Made by a program: the position numbers and the translations under genes. A stretch of 64,000 nucleotides of DNA. Source: Diogma glabrata. Its lineage: Eukaryota > Arthropoda > Insecta > Diptera > Cylindrotomidae. Position 1 is the stretch's first letter; the number at the start of each line of letters is the position of its first letter. Shown here piece by piece: positions 26,576-38,331 of this stretch. The stretch lies in assembly GCA_963693315.1 (NCBI GenBank), contig OY856188.1:220676263-220740262 (forward strand). Direction: 5' to 3'. The notes under the pieces were generated by a model. The model was given only the letters and a program-made list of their open reading frames with translations, was not told where the DNA came from and did no database searches.

Positions 26576-27041
26576 ATTTTTTAATGAATTTGAATTAAAT
26601 CACAGTGTAGCGTTCTTTTTCTTAACATTTTCTAACATTGTTAAAATGTCATAAAATTGTGTTGAAACGTCATGTTAAGTTTTGTCGACAATGTTGATTT
26701 ATAATTTAAGAACGACAAAATATTAGACTTTTGATCTGTCAAAAATAAATTTGTTCTATTTGAGCACACAAATTAAATATATTAAAATTATTTAATTTAT
26801 ATATAATAAAACTCAATTACGAAACACAAAAACAAGAAATTGTATTTTCGAATCTCTTAATTATAAATATTTTGATAGATAAATAGATCACAACATACCA
26901 TTTGACATAACAACATTCTATAATTCATGTCTAGGAGGTGAGTTGGAAATTGTTACAAAATGTTAACTTTTGACAGTTTAACATTGAATTTAGGAACGAC
27001 ATCATGACGTCATTTTGTTACACAATATATGTTAAAATTAT
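26576..27041. other. No recognisable gene
   Basis: AT-rich. Several partial repeats of GTTAACATTTT and AACGACAAAAT/GACGTCAT suggest further decayed MITE ends, but I could not define an element. Confidence 0.4.
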
Positions 27042-27297
27042 TGGCTGTGGCCCATTTCTCGATGAAATTGAAATTGAATCTGCAAATCGACTAAAAAATT
27101 TCAATTTACTCTGCTATCGTACTTGAGTAAATTTTGACAGATTGTGTTGAAATTCAAATAATATTTGTTTTTCAATAATTATTTTTTCGTAATTAAATTT
27201 TTGTAGAAGAAAATAAAGCAAAACAAAATAAAATATTTCAGCAAGAAACGTCAAAATTTCAATTGCATCGGCATTTTTGAGAAATGGGCCACGGCCA
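27042..27297. mobile_element. Short inverted-repeat element (MITE)
   Basis: TGGCTGTGGCCCATTTCTC at 27042 and its inverse GAGAAATGGGCCACGGCCA ending at 27297 (one mismatch). The interior is AT-rich, non-coding, with a second AATTGAAATT inverted segment. It lies about 400 bp upstream of the Rpn9 start and so could overlap its promoter. Confidence 0.7.
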
Positions 27298-27707
27298 TTG
27301 AATTAAAGAACGACGAAAGTTAACAATTGTTAACAATAGATTTGTATGCCTGATATAATCATATAATATAGCAACGCAATATTTTATATTGAAATCTCCT
27401 CGTCGGACAGACCGTATATAATTCTAGTTTTTAACATTAAATGAAAAAACAAACAAAACAATGTTTAACCGTCAATTTAGAATATATTTCAATTGGAACG
27501 ATGAAATTGCCAATTTGACAGTTTTAGTACAATTTAGAATTTTGCTACTGAATAGCATGGATTGGAACACAGTCTAAACGATAATCTGCATATGATCTAA
27601 AAACGCTGAATACATAGCGCTGACAAAAATCCACTGCATAATTCAGTAACACAAAAACATAACCTCAAAACTGTTGTCAAAATTCATCATCATTCTTCAA
27701 TACAAGA

Positions 27708-29144
27708 ATGGCGTCCGCAAATGTAACTGCATATTTAAATGAACAAAAGAAAAATACAAATAAAGAAATAGCTGCAGAATGGACAGAAATTGAAGAGCTT
27801 CACAATGAAAAGTGAGTATCAATAAACAAATTATTATTTATTCTTAATTTTGTTTAACAAAATTGACATTTGAAAATTTTTGTCAAGTCATTTTGACACA
27901 AAATTTAATATGTATTTTGTTTATTTTTAGATTATGGAATGAATTAACAATAAAACTTAATACCTTTGTAAAACATCCCTCATTACAAAATGAAGATGAT
28001 CTGCTTAAATTGTATCATAATTTTATTTCATCGTTTGAGACAAAGTAAGTTCACTCTTTGATACAGGCGAAAATGTATCTAATAATTTTGCTTATTATAG
28101 AATTAACCCTTATGGATTGGTAGAAATAGTTTCTGTAATAAATGGATATATCTCCGATAAAAAAGAATCAATTGCATTTTTGGAAAATATCAAAGAAAAA
28201 GTTAAAATTTGTGACGAAGCTGTATGGCTTTGCCGAGTTTTACAAGGACAAATTTATTTAGAGCATTTAAATAATTTGGAAGAAACTAAAAAAATCATTG
28301 AAGATTTAAAAGATATATTAGAAGAGGCTGGAAATGTGACGCCAGTGCATGGAAAATATTATATGTTGGCTTCACAATATTATAGATTAATTGGACAGCA
28401 TAGTGATTATTATAGATGTGGATTACAGTTCCTTGGTTGTGCGATAGACGATTTTCCCAAAGAAGAATGGCCCCAACAAGCTTTATTTTTAGGACTAGCA
28501 GCACTTTTGGGAGATGGCATTTATAATATTGGTGAATTAGTACGTATCGATTGGTTTGATCAAAGCTAGATTGAACTCGCTCTTATTTTTCTTTCTAGCT
28601 TGCACATCAAGTTTTGGAATCCCTTAAAGGAACTGACAACGAGTGGTTGATAGAATTACTGAAAGCCTTCAATTCAGGAGATATTGTGAAGTAAAATTCT
28701 ATAAATTCAAACTTTTCTTTATCAATTTATTTTGAAAATCTTTTCTTTAGATTCGAATCAATGAAAACAAAATGGGGACATATTCCTGATTTAGTAGCTC
28801 AAGAAGTTAAACTTCGTCAAAAAATATCACTTCTTTGTTTAATGGAAATGACCTTTAAACGTCCAGCAAATAAACGTTCCATTACATTTGAGGAAATTTC
28901 AAGTGAAACCAAACTACCATTAAAAGAAATTGAAATTTTAATAATGAAAGCATTATCGCAAGGTTTAGTGCGCGGTGAAATTGACCAAGTGTCTGGGGTT
29001 GTCAATATGACATGGGTGCAACCAAGAGTATTAACGAGGGAACAAGTGTCTGCAATGACTAGTAATTTAGATACATGGATGCATTCGATAACAGCTATGG
29101 AAAATTTGATTGAATCTAAAGCAAGCGAAATATTAACAAATTAA
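27708..29144 (+). CDS. Rpn9: 26S proteasome lid subunit Rpn9 / PSMD13
   Basis: Five exons give 380 codons: 27708-27811, 27931-28044, 28101-28539, 28599-28690, 28751-29144. All introns are 52-119 nt with GT...AG ends and every junction keeps frame. The product starts MASANVTAYLNEQ and ends ASEILTN, close to the family length (about 376-382 residues). Helical repeats fill the N-terminal half (VEIVSVINGYISD, LEHLNNLEETKKIIEDLKDI, VHGKYYMLASQYYR), and a PCI domain follows (FESMKTKWGHIPDL, then ITFEEISSETKLPLKEIEIL and the winged-helix strand GEIDQVSGVVNMTWVQPRVL). Rpn9 is a non-catalytic structural subunit of the regulatory-particle lid and contacts Rpn10 and Rpn5/8 regions. The gene converges with ChaC on the other strand. 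Nothing is broken. Confidence 0.96.
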
Positions 29145-29198
29145 TTTAGAAAAAAACATAATTTTTTAACGACTTAAATGTAAAATTAATTTCGTATT

Positions 29199-29204
29199 AA
29201 TAAA
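29199..29204 (+). terminator. Rpn9 poly(A) signal AATAAA
   Basis: AATAAA about 55 nt after the stop, followed by a T/G-rich stretch. It ends the Rpn9 transcript about 270 bp before the opposing ChaC stop. Confidence 0.7.
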
Positions 29205-29475
29205 TAATTTTGTTTTTGAGAAAACGTTTTGAATTTTTTTTTAAATTGCTTGGTTACTAAATTAAGTCGATAATGCAGATGCAAAACAGTGTAGAAGAAA
29301 AACATTTGTAAGGATTTGTATTTTATTTTTTGGCTTAAATTTTTCAATTGCTTTATTTAAAATATAATAAGAATTATAAAAAATATATAATTTATCACAT
29401 TTAATACAGTTAAATTTTAAAATCAATTTAATAATATAACCTAATCTTAATTTTAGTATACATTTTTTTCCTAGT

Positions 29476-32400
29476 TTATATATGTAAACAGCGTAATCTC
29501 TGTTCCGGAACCCTTGACGTAAACTCAAATGAAATTGGTCTTCCAATATTTTCATGAGAATCACGAGAGATTCGTTGCGGTTGTTGTCCCATTAATGATG
29601 AAAAACATATTTTCTTTTTATCTAATATTTTTAAGACCATACGTTCGAGTTCGAATAAATGATCATCGTAAGTACCTGGAAGATCTTCTCGCATAAATTT
29701 CGCTAGCCTAACAATATATTCAACATTATGACCGATTATACCACGAGTTTCCACAATTTCATGAGCCATTGTTGATATTGTTGCTTCACCCAACCAATGG
29801 CAATTCTCTGGTGTTGCAATATAAAGTGATACTGGATATGCTTCACCTATTTCTGAGCCTGGAGTTGAAATTCGAGGATAAAATTTGGTGGATACTGAGA
29901 CATAACCTCCAAGAGTACATTCTCGGTCGTTCAAATATTCTAAAGCAGTGTCGCCTGTTATTTTATAAGCGCATCCCCAAGTAATGCCCTGAAAAGAAAA
30001 GCAAATATCCTTAGTTTGATTTTCCGATTTAAGTTAAACAAACAAATTACAATCAATTGTAATTAACGACATTTTAAGCACGCTATACACTTGAGCTAAA
30101 GATCATTCTCCATTAGTCTTTTTTATTTTGTGAAATAGAAGATATGAAAACCATATAAGTGCGAAAGGAAAAAAGATGAAGACTTTTTATTTATTCCATG
30201 TCTTTTTTTACTTTCCTTGACTTTTTTTTAAAAAAAAGTAATAAACTATAAAAAAGTGTTCTACTATAAAAAAAAGTCTATAGGGCGATTTTTCTGTTCC
30301 GGTGTTTACCGCAATGGCGCTGCAAAAAGGGGATAAGAGAAAAAATCACAAAAATTTTATATGGAATTCCATACAAAACACAATTTGAATAATTTTAAAA
30401 GTTATCTATGAAATTTCTCATTTTACTACAATTAAATAATTTAAATTTGCTTATGAAGTATTATTGACTATATATTAAGCTTAATATATAAAATATTTTC
30501 TTTTCTTCTGTCCGTAAAACAAATACGAAAATAGGTTAAATTTTTCATACAACTTTGTATGGGTAATTTTGGCAATTTTTATGTTTCTTTTTTGAGCGAC
30601 TTAAGAATAATATTTTATATGTTACGCTTAAAATATAGTCAATAATACTCCATAAGCAAATTAAAATTGTTCAATTGTGGTAAAATGAGAAATTTCATAG
30701 ATAATTTTTAAAATTATTCAAGTTGTGTTTTGTATGAAATCCCATATAAAAGTTTTTAAATTTATTCTCTTATCCCCCTTTTGCAGCGCCATTGCGGTAA
30801 ACACCGGAACAGAAAAATCGCCCTATAGGGCGATTTTTCTGTTCCGGTGTTTACCGTAATGGCGCTGCAAAAAGGGGATAAGAGAAAAAATCACAAAAAT
30901 TTTATATGGGATTCCATACAAAACACAACTTGAATAATTTTAAAAATTATTTATGAAATTTCTCGTTTTACCACAATTGAACAATTTTAATTTGTTTATG
31001 GAGTATTATTGATTATATTTTAATTGTAATATATAAAATATCATTCTTAAGTCGCTCAAAAAAGAAACATAAAAACTGCCAAAATTTCCCATACAAAGTT
31101 GTATGAAAAATTTAACCTATTTTCGTATTTGTTTTACGGACAGAAGAAAATCAAATATTTTATATATTACGCTTAATATATAGTCAATATTAGTTCATAA
31201 ACAAATTTAAATTACTTAATTGTAGTAAAATGAGAAATTTCATAGATAATTTTTAAAATTATTCAAGTTGTGTTTTGAATGGAATCCCATATAAAATTTT
31301 TTGAATTTTTTCTCTTATCCCCTTTTTGCAGCGCCATTGCGACAAACACCGGAACAGAAAAATCGCCCTATAGAGCAAGACTTTTTTATGGAAAAGACGA
31401 CTTTTACACTGAAAAAATATATTTAAAAATATCTAGCAGTATGGCCCGCTATACACTTGAGCTAAGCTATGCGAACTATGTTTTTTGCATATAACGTAAT
31501 CAAATGGATGACTATACACCTGAGCTAAGCTATAAGCTTAGCTCAAGTGTATAGTCATCCATTTGATTACGCTATATACAAAAAAAATAGTTCGCATAGT
31601 TCGCATAGCTCAGCTCAAGTGTATAGCGGACCTATATGTTGGATACGACATTGTTAAAAATATATAATAAAATTAGATGTTTATTAAAAATAAAGGTCAT
31701 TCTCCATTAGTCTTTTTTTCTCGTCTTTTTTATTTTGTGAAACAGAAGATATGAAAATCATATAAGTGCGAAAGGAAAAAAGATGAAGACTTTTTATTTA
31801 TTCCATGTCTTTTTTTACTTTCCATGACTTTTTTTTTTAAAAAAAGTAATATAGAGCAAGACTTTTTTATGGAAAAAGACGACTTTTGCACTGAAAAAAT
31901 ATATTTAAAATTATCTAGCAGTCTATGTTGGATACGACATTGTTAAAAATATATAATAAAATTAGATGTTTATTAAAAATAATGGTGAAATGTCACAATT
32001 CCAATCCTATAAAATATTTTTTCCATGAAAATTTGTGATATTCGTCTTTCTCTCTCTTTAGAAAATTAATCATGGTTTCCCGTTCTATTTTGGCTAGAAA
32101 AAAAGATGTAAAAGACTAATAGAGAGTAAGCTTAAGCTATGCGAACTGTTTTTTGTATATAACGCAATCAAATGGATGCCTATACACTTGAGCTAAGCTT
32201 ATAGCTTAGCTCAAGTGTATAGTCATCCATTTGATTACGTTATATACAAAAAACCATGGTAAAATTAAAATAAGGTATTCTCACTAGAGTGACAGCGATG
32301 CCATTTTGATTTTGATTGACGTCATTCAGAGTTTTATATAATACATTTGTTGTTATTATCAATGAGAAAAGCTATTGTTTTTAAATTAAAAATATATTTA

Positions 32401-35400
32401 GAATGATGTTTAAGTTAATTTATTAGTTTATGAAATGATTGAAATTAATTCATTCATTAATTAATGAACTTTAGTATTTGTTTTACTATTAAAATTTAAA
32501 ACATATACAAATTTAAATGCCGAACTACGTTAAAACCTGCAAAAGTTTTCAACAAATGTGAAAAATCATACTCAAAACATAAGGATTTTTTAATTTCCAG
32601 AAAAATAAATCAATTTGTAGTGGATAGAATCATGTGGAAAAAGAAAATGTTCGTATTTATTATAAGATAGTTTGTTCCTTACACTTCACTGAAAATTATT
32701 GGACTTTAAAAGACAAGCTTTTAAATACTCTAATGAGTAAAAGATCGTTGAATTGATCGTTGCAAGTGGAACCTTATCTTAGAACATACAAGGAAGTGGT
32801 TACTTCCAGTATTTGCACATCTAAAGGAACGCACATCCAAATCGCTCGAAAAGAAACGTGCTATTGCTAGTACTTGATCAATTTGACTTCAAGAGTTTCC
32901 ATTCGGTTTAAAAACATAAGTCTGCTTATGAATCGATCGATGCGAAAAGAAAGTACTGGCAATTCTCAAATTATTTGATAATGCAAACTCAGTCATTCTC
33001 TCACCATTATCATTGTTGGTGTTGATTTCATAACCTCCTCCAGTGCTATGTAGAAAATATTGACGGACTTAGCTTCAGCAGGTGCATGCAAGGCAATAAG
33101 AGAAACATTATTTTATGTACCGCGTACCTCTAAGTAGCAAATCCTCTCATTGACCAGGATGAATTCCAACACGGCTTCTTGTATGCGTGCACCAACAAGG
33201 AAACCAGTACTAAATTCATTTCGAGAAGAATGACCACTACTGCATAAAGAGTGACTATTCGAGTTTTGTTTTCCGATTATTGGCTGTCTTATTTCTTGCA
33301 GAGATATGATATCCATCCTATGCCTCTCAGCCTCTGTTTCTAGACTTATTAAACCATCATGAGCGATCAGGTTGCACACGTTTCACGTTCCGATGCGGTA
33401 GTTTGGTTCTTTCTCACGTTCAGGTAAAACTTCTGTTGTTTTGTTAGTGTCTGGTATTCTTTTTTTGGTTATCAAATTTAACAAAGCTTTTTTTTCGGAG
33501 TGATGGTATTAACCTCAGTCCCAACCCCTATTTTCGTTAATGGTTCTGTTATGATGTTAAGGTTATAAGAAGTTTTAAGGCGCCAATTCGCCGTGATGTA
33601 GCGTAATAGACTAAGCAGTTTTTCTCTGCTTGTCTCCGATACACCAACCTAATTCTGTCTGCATTACCCCTGTAGCATGGCGTGGACGTCGGATTTCCTA
33701 TACTGTAAAATGCTCTTTAGAGTTAGAAAACTTAATAAACAAATTGTTAATGAAAAAAATAAGGAAAACCAAAACGTAAAAATTATGTTTTCTCTAATTT
33801 TCAAATTAAAACATTTTTTGTTTCTTTATATTTACGCCGGATGACGTCACACAAAATTTTCGATTAGCTGTCAAGAATACCTTATATTCGTTATACCATG
33901 CAAAAAAACATATAGTTCGCATAGTTCGAATAGCTTAGCTTAAGTGTATTGCGGGCCTTATACTGCATTTGCAGCGACATAGCAAATTAGTAGATTTAAT
34001 TTAAATCTGTGCTGTAAACACTTTTTATTTTAAAATCTAAAGCAAATAATGTGATATCTAGGCCTACTACAATTACAAACGATTCAAATACTTACGATTC
34101 AAATTACAATCTACGTTTTAAACCAAAACCCCCGATATATCATAGCCCTACCCATTCACGCCATTTGCAATAAACAATGAACATTGCCATATGCAAAAAA
34201 TTGGATTAGTGTTTTTGATTAAACATTTTTGAATTTTTTATATATGGAGTTTTATTTTTCCAGATGGCGTTATGAGCGTTATGGCGATTTTTTGAATTTT
34301 TTTTATATTGAGGTTTAATTTCAAAATGGCGCTACAAGTTCACGATTTTTATTGTGCTAAAAAATGTAGATGGCTTCTATACCGGGGGTTTTGTTTTAAA
34401 CTCATATTAAATATGCCAAGATGCAAATTATAATATACTATCTACTAATTTGCTATGTCGCTGTAATTGCGGTATTATAATACTTAATAAATATTACAAT
34501 TGCCCAATTTTTCCGTAAATGTCCAAAAACCTTAGTTTTACGTCATTGTATCATAATGTACTATTATTCGCCTACATATTAAAGTATTACTTTATTACTG
34601 TGATTTGCGGCCGTGAAGTGTCACTTTTTAACCATATATTTCGTTGTCATAGTTACGTTGAAAATAGTAAAAAACATTTGTATTTGTTTAAATTCGACAA
34701 AAAATAGAAATTTTTTATCAAAGCAACCTTTAAATTCAAAATTTCATAATCCAATTAAAATTAATGTTATTATTGGTTGTCATAGTTATTTTGGAAAATA
34801 ACAAATGTTTTGTCAAAGGTTACTTGTTCAACATATTTTTATTTCAAAATTTATGCAAATTTATATCTTTGATTTGGTTTTTTTTTAAATATTTTGCTTG
34901 CGGCGAATAAAAAATAGTATATGACGCACGGACGTAATTTAGACATACGGACGGACGTATGGACGTATTTGGACATATAATGTGGGTGCAAATCACGGCT
35001 AGCGCCTCAATTTGCAAACACCACATGACGTATGTAGTTAAAATTTTTAGCTTTACGTCCTTGCGTCATAATGTACTATTTTATTCGCCTACATATTAAA
35101 GTGGTACTTTATTACTGTTATTTGAGGTCGTAAAGTGTCACTTTTTAGCCATATATTTTGTTGTCATAGTTACGTTAAAAAAAGTAAAAAACATTTGTAT
35201 TTGTTTAAATTCTATAAAAAATAGAAATTTTTATCAAAGCAACCTTTAAATTCAAAATCTCATTATCCAATTAAAATTATTGTTATCACTTTGCTGTCGT
35301 AATTATACAATTATTTTGAAAAAAATAACAAATATTTTGTCAAAGGTTGTCAAATGTTGAACAAGTACATATTATTTTAAAATTTATGCAAAATTATTAC

Positions 35401-36277
35401 TTGATAAACAATTTTTTTAAAAATATTTTGCTAGTGGCGAATAAAAAGTAGTATATGTCGCACGGACGTAAGCTATTTTGTACTTAATGTGGATGCAAAT
35501 CTCGGCTAGCGCCTCGATTTTCAAACTCCACATACGTCCAAAATCTTTAGCTTTACGTCCTACCTAGCATCATAATGTACTATTCTATGCAAAACAAAAA
35601 TCAAAGTTTGAAAAGGGAATTTATTATTTTTTGACAAAAATTGAAATGGTTCATTCCTTGGATTTAGTATTAGATGTAAATTTAATATAAATTTTCATAC
35701 ATTTTGAAATAACAATTTGTTGAACAAGTAACCTTTGACAAAAAATTTGTTATGTTTTCAGTAGTAATTTCCCAAGGGCAGGGATAATTCGAAATAATTT
35801 TTTGGAAAAAAAAAAATTCGGAATTTTCGCTATTATCAATACCACTTGCTTGAGGAATTTTCCAAAAAATTATGAGAATTTATCAACGAACTACGGAAAT
35901 TCGTTTAGAAAATTTTTTGCCATTTTTCATTTCTTTATATATTTTTTATGAATTATACGTTGGCCAACTGCGATATCGTTTATTTATTTCAAAATTTATT
36001 TGATAATTTTTAATATTCCAGTAGGCCAGACGTATATCTATTTGTTATTAGTATAAATCAAATGTTATCTGTGAAATTGAATGATGTCATTACATTTTAG
36101 AGAAATTCATTGGGTTAAATTAAAATAGAACTAAGGCCAAAAATTTTCAGTTGTAATTTCCCAAGGTGATAATTCAAAATAATTTTTTGCCAAAAATTTC
36201 AAAAGCAAATTAGAATTTGTGATTTTTTTATATTTATTTACCTCAGCTTCCTGCACCAATGTTGCAACTCGAGCGGG
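29476..36277 (-). CDS. ChaC: ChaC-type gamma-glutamylcyclotransferase, 3' two exons
   Basis: Exons seen, minus strand: 36277-36242 (36 nt, encoding PARVATLVQEAE) and 29988-29476 (170 codons, starting GITWGCAYKITG). Both junctions are phase 0 with AG/GT ends; joined, they match the family string G-R-V-x-T-L-V-x-x-x-x-G-x-x-W-G-x-A-Y. NDRECTLGGY contains the Glu that corresponds to the catalytic residue of CHAC1/2; then KFYP, YIATPENCHWLG, IIGHNVEYIVRLAKFMRE and DDHLFELE follow as usual. The enzyme degrades glutathione to 5-oxoproline and Cys-Gly in the cytosol. The N-terminal exon(s) with the YGSL nucleotide-like loop are not found, so the record is partial. The intervening intron is 6253 nt and packed with transposons. 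Confidence 0.93.
30283..30823. mobile_element. Foldback MITE F1, first of a tandem pair
   Basis: 541 bp, an almost full-length inverted repeat: GGGCGATTTTTCTGTTCCGG and GCAATGGCGCTGCAAAAAGG at the left, their inverses at the right. Bounded by TATA on both sides (30279-30282, 30824-30827), fitting a TA-type target. Confidence 0.9.
30828..31368. mobile_element. Foldback MITE F1, second of a tandem pair
   Basis: Also 541 bp, same termini and internal order, separated from the first copy by just TATA and closed by TATA at 31369-31372. The two copies differ at scattered positions (for example CCGCAATGG against CCGTAATGG), so they are not a fresh duplication. Confidence 0.9.
31443..31632. mobile_element. 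Palindromic MITE P1
   Basis: 190 bp that folds on itself almost completely: GGCCCGCTATACACTTGAGC ... GGATGACTATACACCTGAGC at the left and inverse forms at the right, with a central AAGCTTAGC turn. It is flanked by TA(T). The neighbouring uninterrupted copy of unit X shows the target without it. Confidence 0.88.
31690..31982 (+). repeat. Tandem duplicated unit X, second copy (empty site)
   Basis: Continuous about 290-bp copy of unit X with no MITE. It lets the insertion points of the tandem F1 pair and of P1 be placed to within a few bases. Confidence 0.85.
32255..33900. mobile_element. hAT-like element inserted in a P1 MITE
   Basis: Ends CATGGTAAAATTAAAATAAG and, inverted, CATGGTATAACGAATATAAG, both continuing GGTATTCT. 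Flanks CAAAAAAC and CAAAAAAAC suggest an 8-bp target duplication with an indel. The inside holds AT-rich sequence and a LINE endonuclease remnant on the minus strand (32990-33405). No transposase was recognised. Confidence 0.55.
32990..33405 (-). pseudogene. LINE apurinic endonuclease fragment (RTE/CR1-like)
   Basis: Minus strand: YRIGT, stop, NVCNLIAHDGL (matching the usual I-G-T-W-N-V-R-T-L start), then RHRMDIISLQEIRQP with the catalytic-type Q-E, FSTGFLVGARIQEAV, ILVNERICYLEV, and after a stop IALHAPAEAKS. This is the endonuclease/exonuclease/phosphatase domain of a non-LTR element, decayed by several stops. The reverse transcriptase is missing. Confidence 0.75.
33972..34462. mobile_element. 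Inverted-repeat element carrying a nested MITE
   Basis: AGCGACATAGCAAATTAGTA at 33972 and its inverse ending at 34462 (23 bp perfect) bracket about 490 bp, of which 270 are the hAT MITE at 34124-34393. Confidence 0.75.
34124..34393 (-). mobile_element. hAT-type MITE M1, complete copy
   Basis: 270 bp with perfect 11-bp ends CAAAACCCCCG/CGGGGGTTTTG and an 8-bp duplication TTTTAAAC on both sides (34116-34123, 34394-34401). The 8-bp duplication and CA start indicate hAT. It is inverted relative to the copies at 24976 and 25359. Confidence 0.9.
34535..35600. repeat. About 510-bp tandem array of inverted-repeat units
   Basis: CATAATGTACTATT recurs at 34552, 35067 and 35571 (periods 515 and 504), giving two full units and a start of a third. 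Each unit begins TTTACGTCNTTGCGTCATAA and has near its end the inverse form (GGCGAATAAAAAATAGTATA, TGACGCACGGACGTAA), so each unit itself looks like a MITE with about 37-bp ends; between them lie GGCTAGCGCCTC spacers. Confidence 0.8.
35601..36241. other. Part of the ChaC intron, no other gene seen
   Basis: AT-rich sequence with a weak internal duplication (TTCAGTNGTAATTTCCCAAG at about 35758 and 36148). The donor GT of the last intron is at 36241-36240. Confidence 0.5.
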
Positions 36278-37015
36278 CTGAAAGATAAAGGTAGAAAAAC
36301 AAAATTAATTTTAGTAATTTAATATTTTTTACAAATCAAGTAAAGCTTAAAATTTTTAAAAATATGTTATGTGTATAGTAAGTAGGTCGTAATATGTGTC
36401 AAAATAAGACAAAAACAGCTTTTAAAACCAAGGTCCCACAACAACATGCGTTCTGAGGATTTAATTTTCTGGTTTTTTGTTTTTTATGTTTTGTTTTAAA
36501 GAATGGAGCAATAAAATATGACAAAGACCAGTCAGTATTTCATGAAAGAATGGAGAAAATAAAAATAAAAAAGTAGACAAAACGTAAATTTTTTTTAAAA
36601 ATTTACAGGATCAAAAGTAAAATTGGTTTGCTAATAATCTTGCTATTGGCGTATTCCTCAATCATGTGACGCACTGTCTTACTGAACGATTAAGGTCTAA
36701 ATATAGGGCTATGTGTAGGCCTGTTTCTTCAAGCAAGCAATAGCGTGGCATCATCAATGAGTATTCCATAACTAAGATTGAGGGTTAACGTTGACTGAAT
36801 AGTTCATCCGTCAGCACCTCTAAGATATCACCTTGAAATAATGATATCTCACTGCTATTGCCAGTGGTTTGTAATATCTCATGTTAACTCGTATATCAAT
36901 AGTAGGGACTAGCATACACGTAGTTGTCACCCCCGTGAATCAATGAGGATAATATTTTTTCGTTTATTAACTATTGTTATGAAAAAAATGAGATGAGCAT
37001 AATGACTTATAGTGT
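36278..37015. other. Upstream ChaC intron sequence, no exon recognised
   Basis: Polypyrimidine and CAG acceptor (36280-36278) of the 36-nt exon adjoin this region. I looked on the minus strand for the YGSL-containing exon and did not find it here. Confidence 0.5.
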
Positions 37016-37152
37016 ATTCTTTTCGGTTGTACCGAACAAGTTCCACCCCCGAATTATCGAATTTTGTATTCTTTTGGAATGAATTTCAATACAAAAAAAA
37101 TAATTCGGTGTTGGAACTGTACTGAAATTTGTTCGGTACAGCTGAAAAGAAT
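37016..37152. mobile_element. Small foldback MITE
   Basis: 137 bp with ends ATTCTTTTCGGTTGTACCGA and, inverted, ATTCTTTTCAGCTGTACCGA, plus inner GTTCCACCCCCGAATTAT matched by ATAATTCGGTGTTGGAAC. Confidence 0.75.
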
Positions 37153-37887
37153 TGACTATTATTTTTTACATTTAATATTATCACTACAAAGAACAAACGG
37201 TTTTTTTACTAAATATTCTTTTAATCTATTCCGTCAAAAATTATTAAATTTAATTTTCTGATATAGCCTTTGCATTTTTATCATTTTGTTGTCTAGCTAG
37301 AGTACATTGTCCTTCTAGCCTTCCAAGATAAATAGAATATCAATGAAGCAAATGCTTACTTCAAAATATTTAATCAAAAAAAATTGAACTATATGATAGT
37401 ATGCCGACGTGTTTCATATATGTACAATAACAAAAATATTATTTTTGCAAATACATATTAGATAATTCCTAGACATTTTGAGACAAACAAATTTTGTTTA
37501 CAAAACTGATAAGAAAATTAACGGCAGACAAAAAATAAATGGTCTATTCTAATGATTAGATAGAGAAAATAGAAATAATCAGCTTGCTTCACCTGATAAA
37601 CTTAGCATTGGCATTTCTCCTTATTATTAATAAAACATAATGGGAGAATGTGTAAGAAGTTAAGCGATAAGTGTGTCACAATAAATATATTTGTCAAGGT
37701 GAATAATATTAGGATTATAAAATGTAACGTACTTTTAGATTTTATATATATTGAGAGTAAGATTTAGTAAATATGTATTTACAAAGTATTTCATTCATGT
37801 TACATATTAATTTTTTTATTTCAGCAATACGAAGTTTATTACTTTATAATCACAAAAAATTAGCATTTGCATATTTAGTTTGTTTTT
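37153..37887. other. No recognisable gene
   Basis: AT-rich sequence with only short frames and no motif, repeat or splice pattern I can support. Confidence 0.5.

Positions 37888-38331
<444 letters not shown>

Larger units (their letters stand above)
30081..31689 (+). repeat. Tandem duplicated unit X, first copy, disrupted by MITEs
   Basis: Pieces 30100-30235, 31373-31440 and 31633-31689 are collinear with the uninterrupted second copy at 31690-31982 (TCATTCTCCATTAGTC ... GATGAAGACTTTTTATTTAT ... AGCAAGACTTTTTTATGGAA ... TTGGATACGACATTG). The gaps are exactly where MITEs sit, so copy 2 is an empty-site record. A truncated end of the palindromic MITE (CGCTATACACTTGAGCTAA) lies at 30081-30099. 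Confidence 0.85.
32128..33965. mobile_element. Palindromic MITE P1, second copy, split by a 1.65 kb insert
   Basis: The left half (32128-32252, GCTTAAGCTATGCGAACTG ... GTTATATACAAAAAA) and right part (33901-33960, CAAAAAAACATATAGTTCGC ... GTATTGCGGGCC) match the P1 copy at 31443. Between them is an inserted element (32255-33900). Confidence 0.75.
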
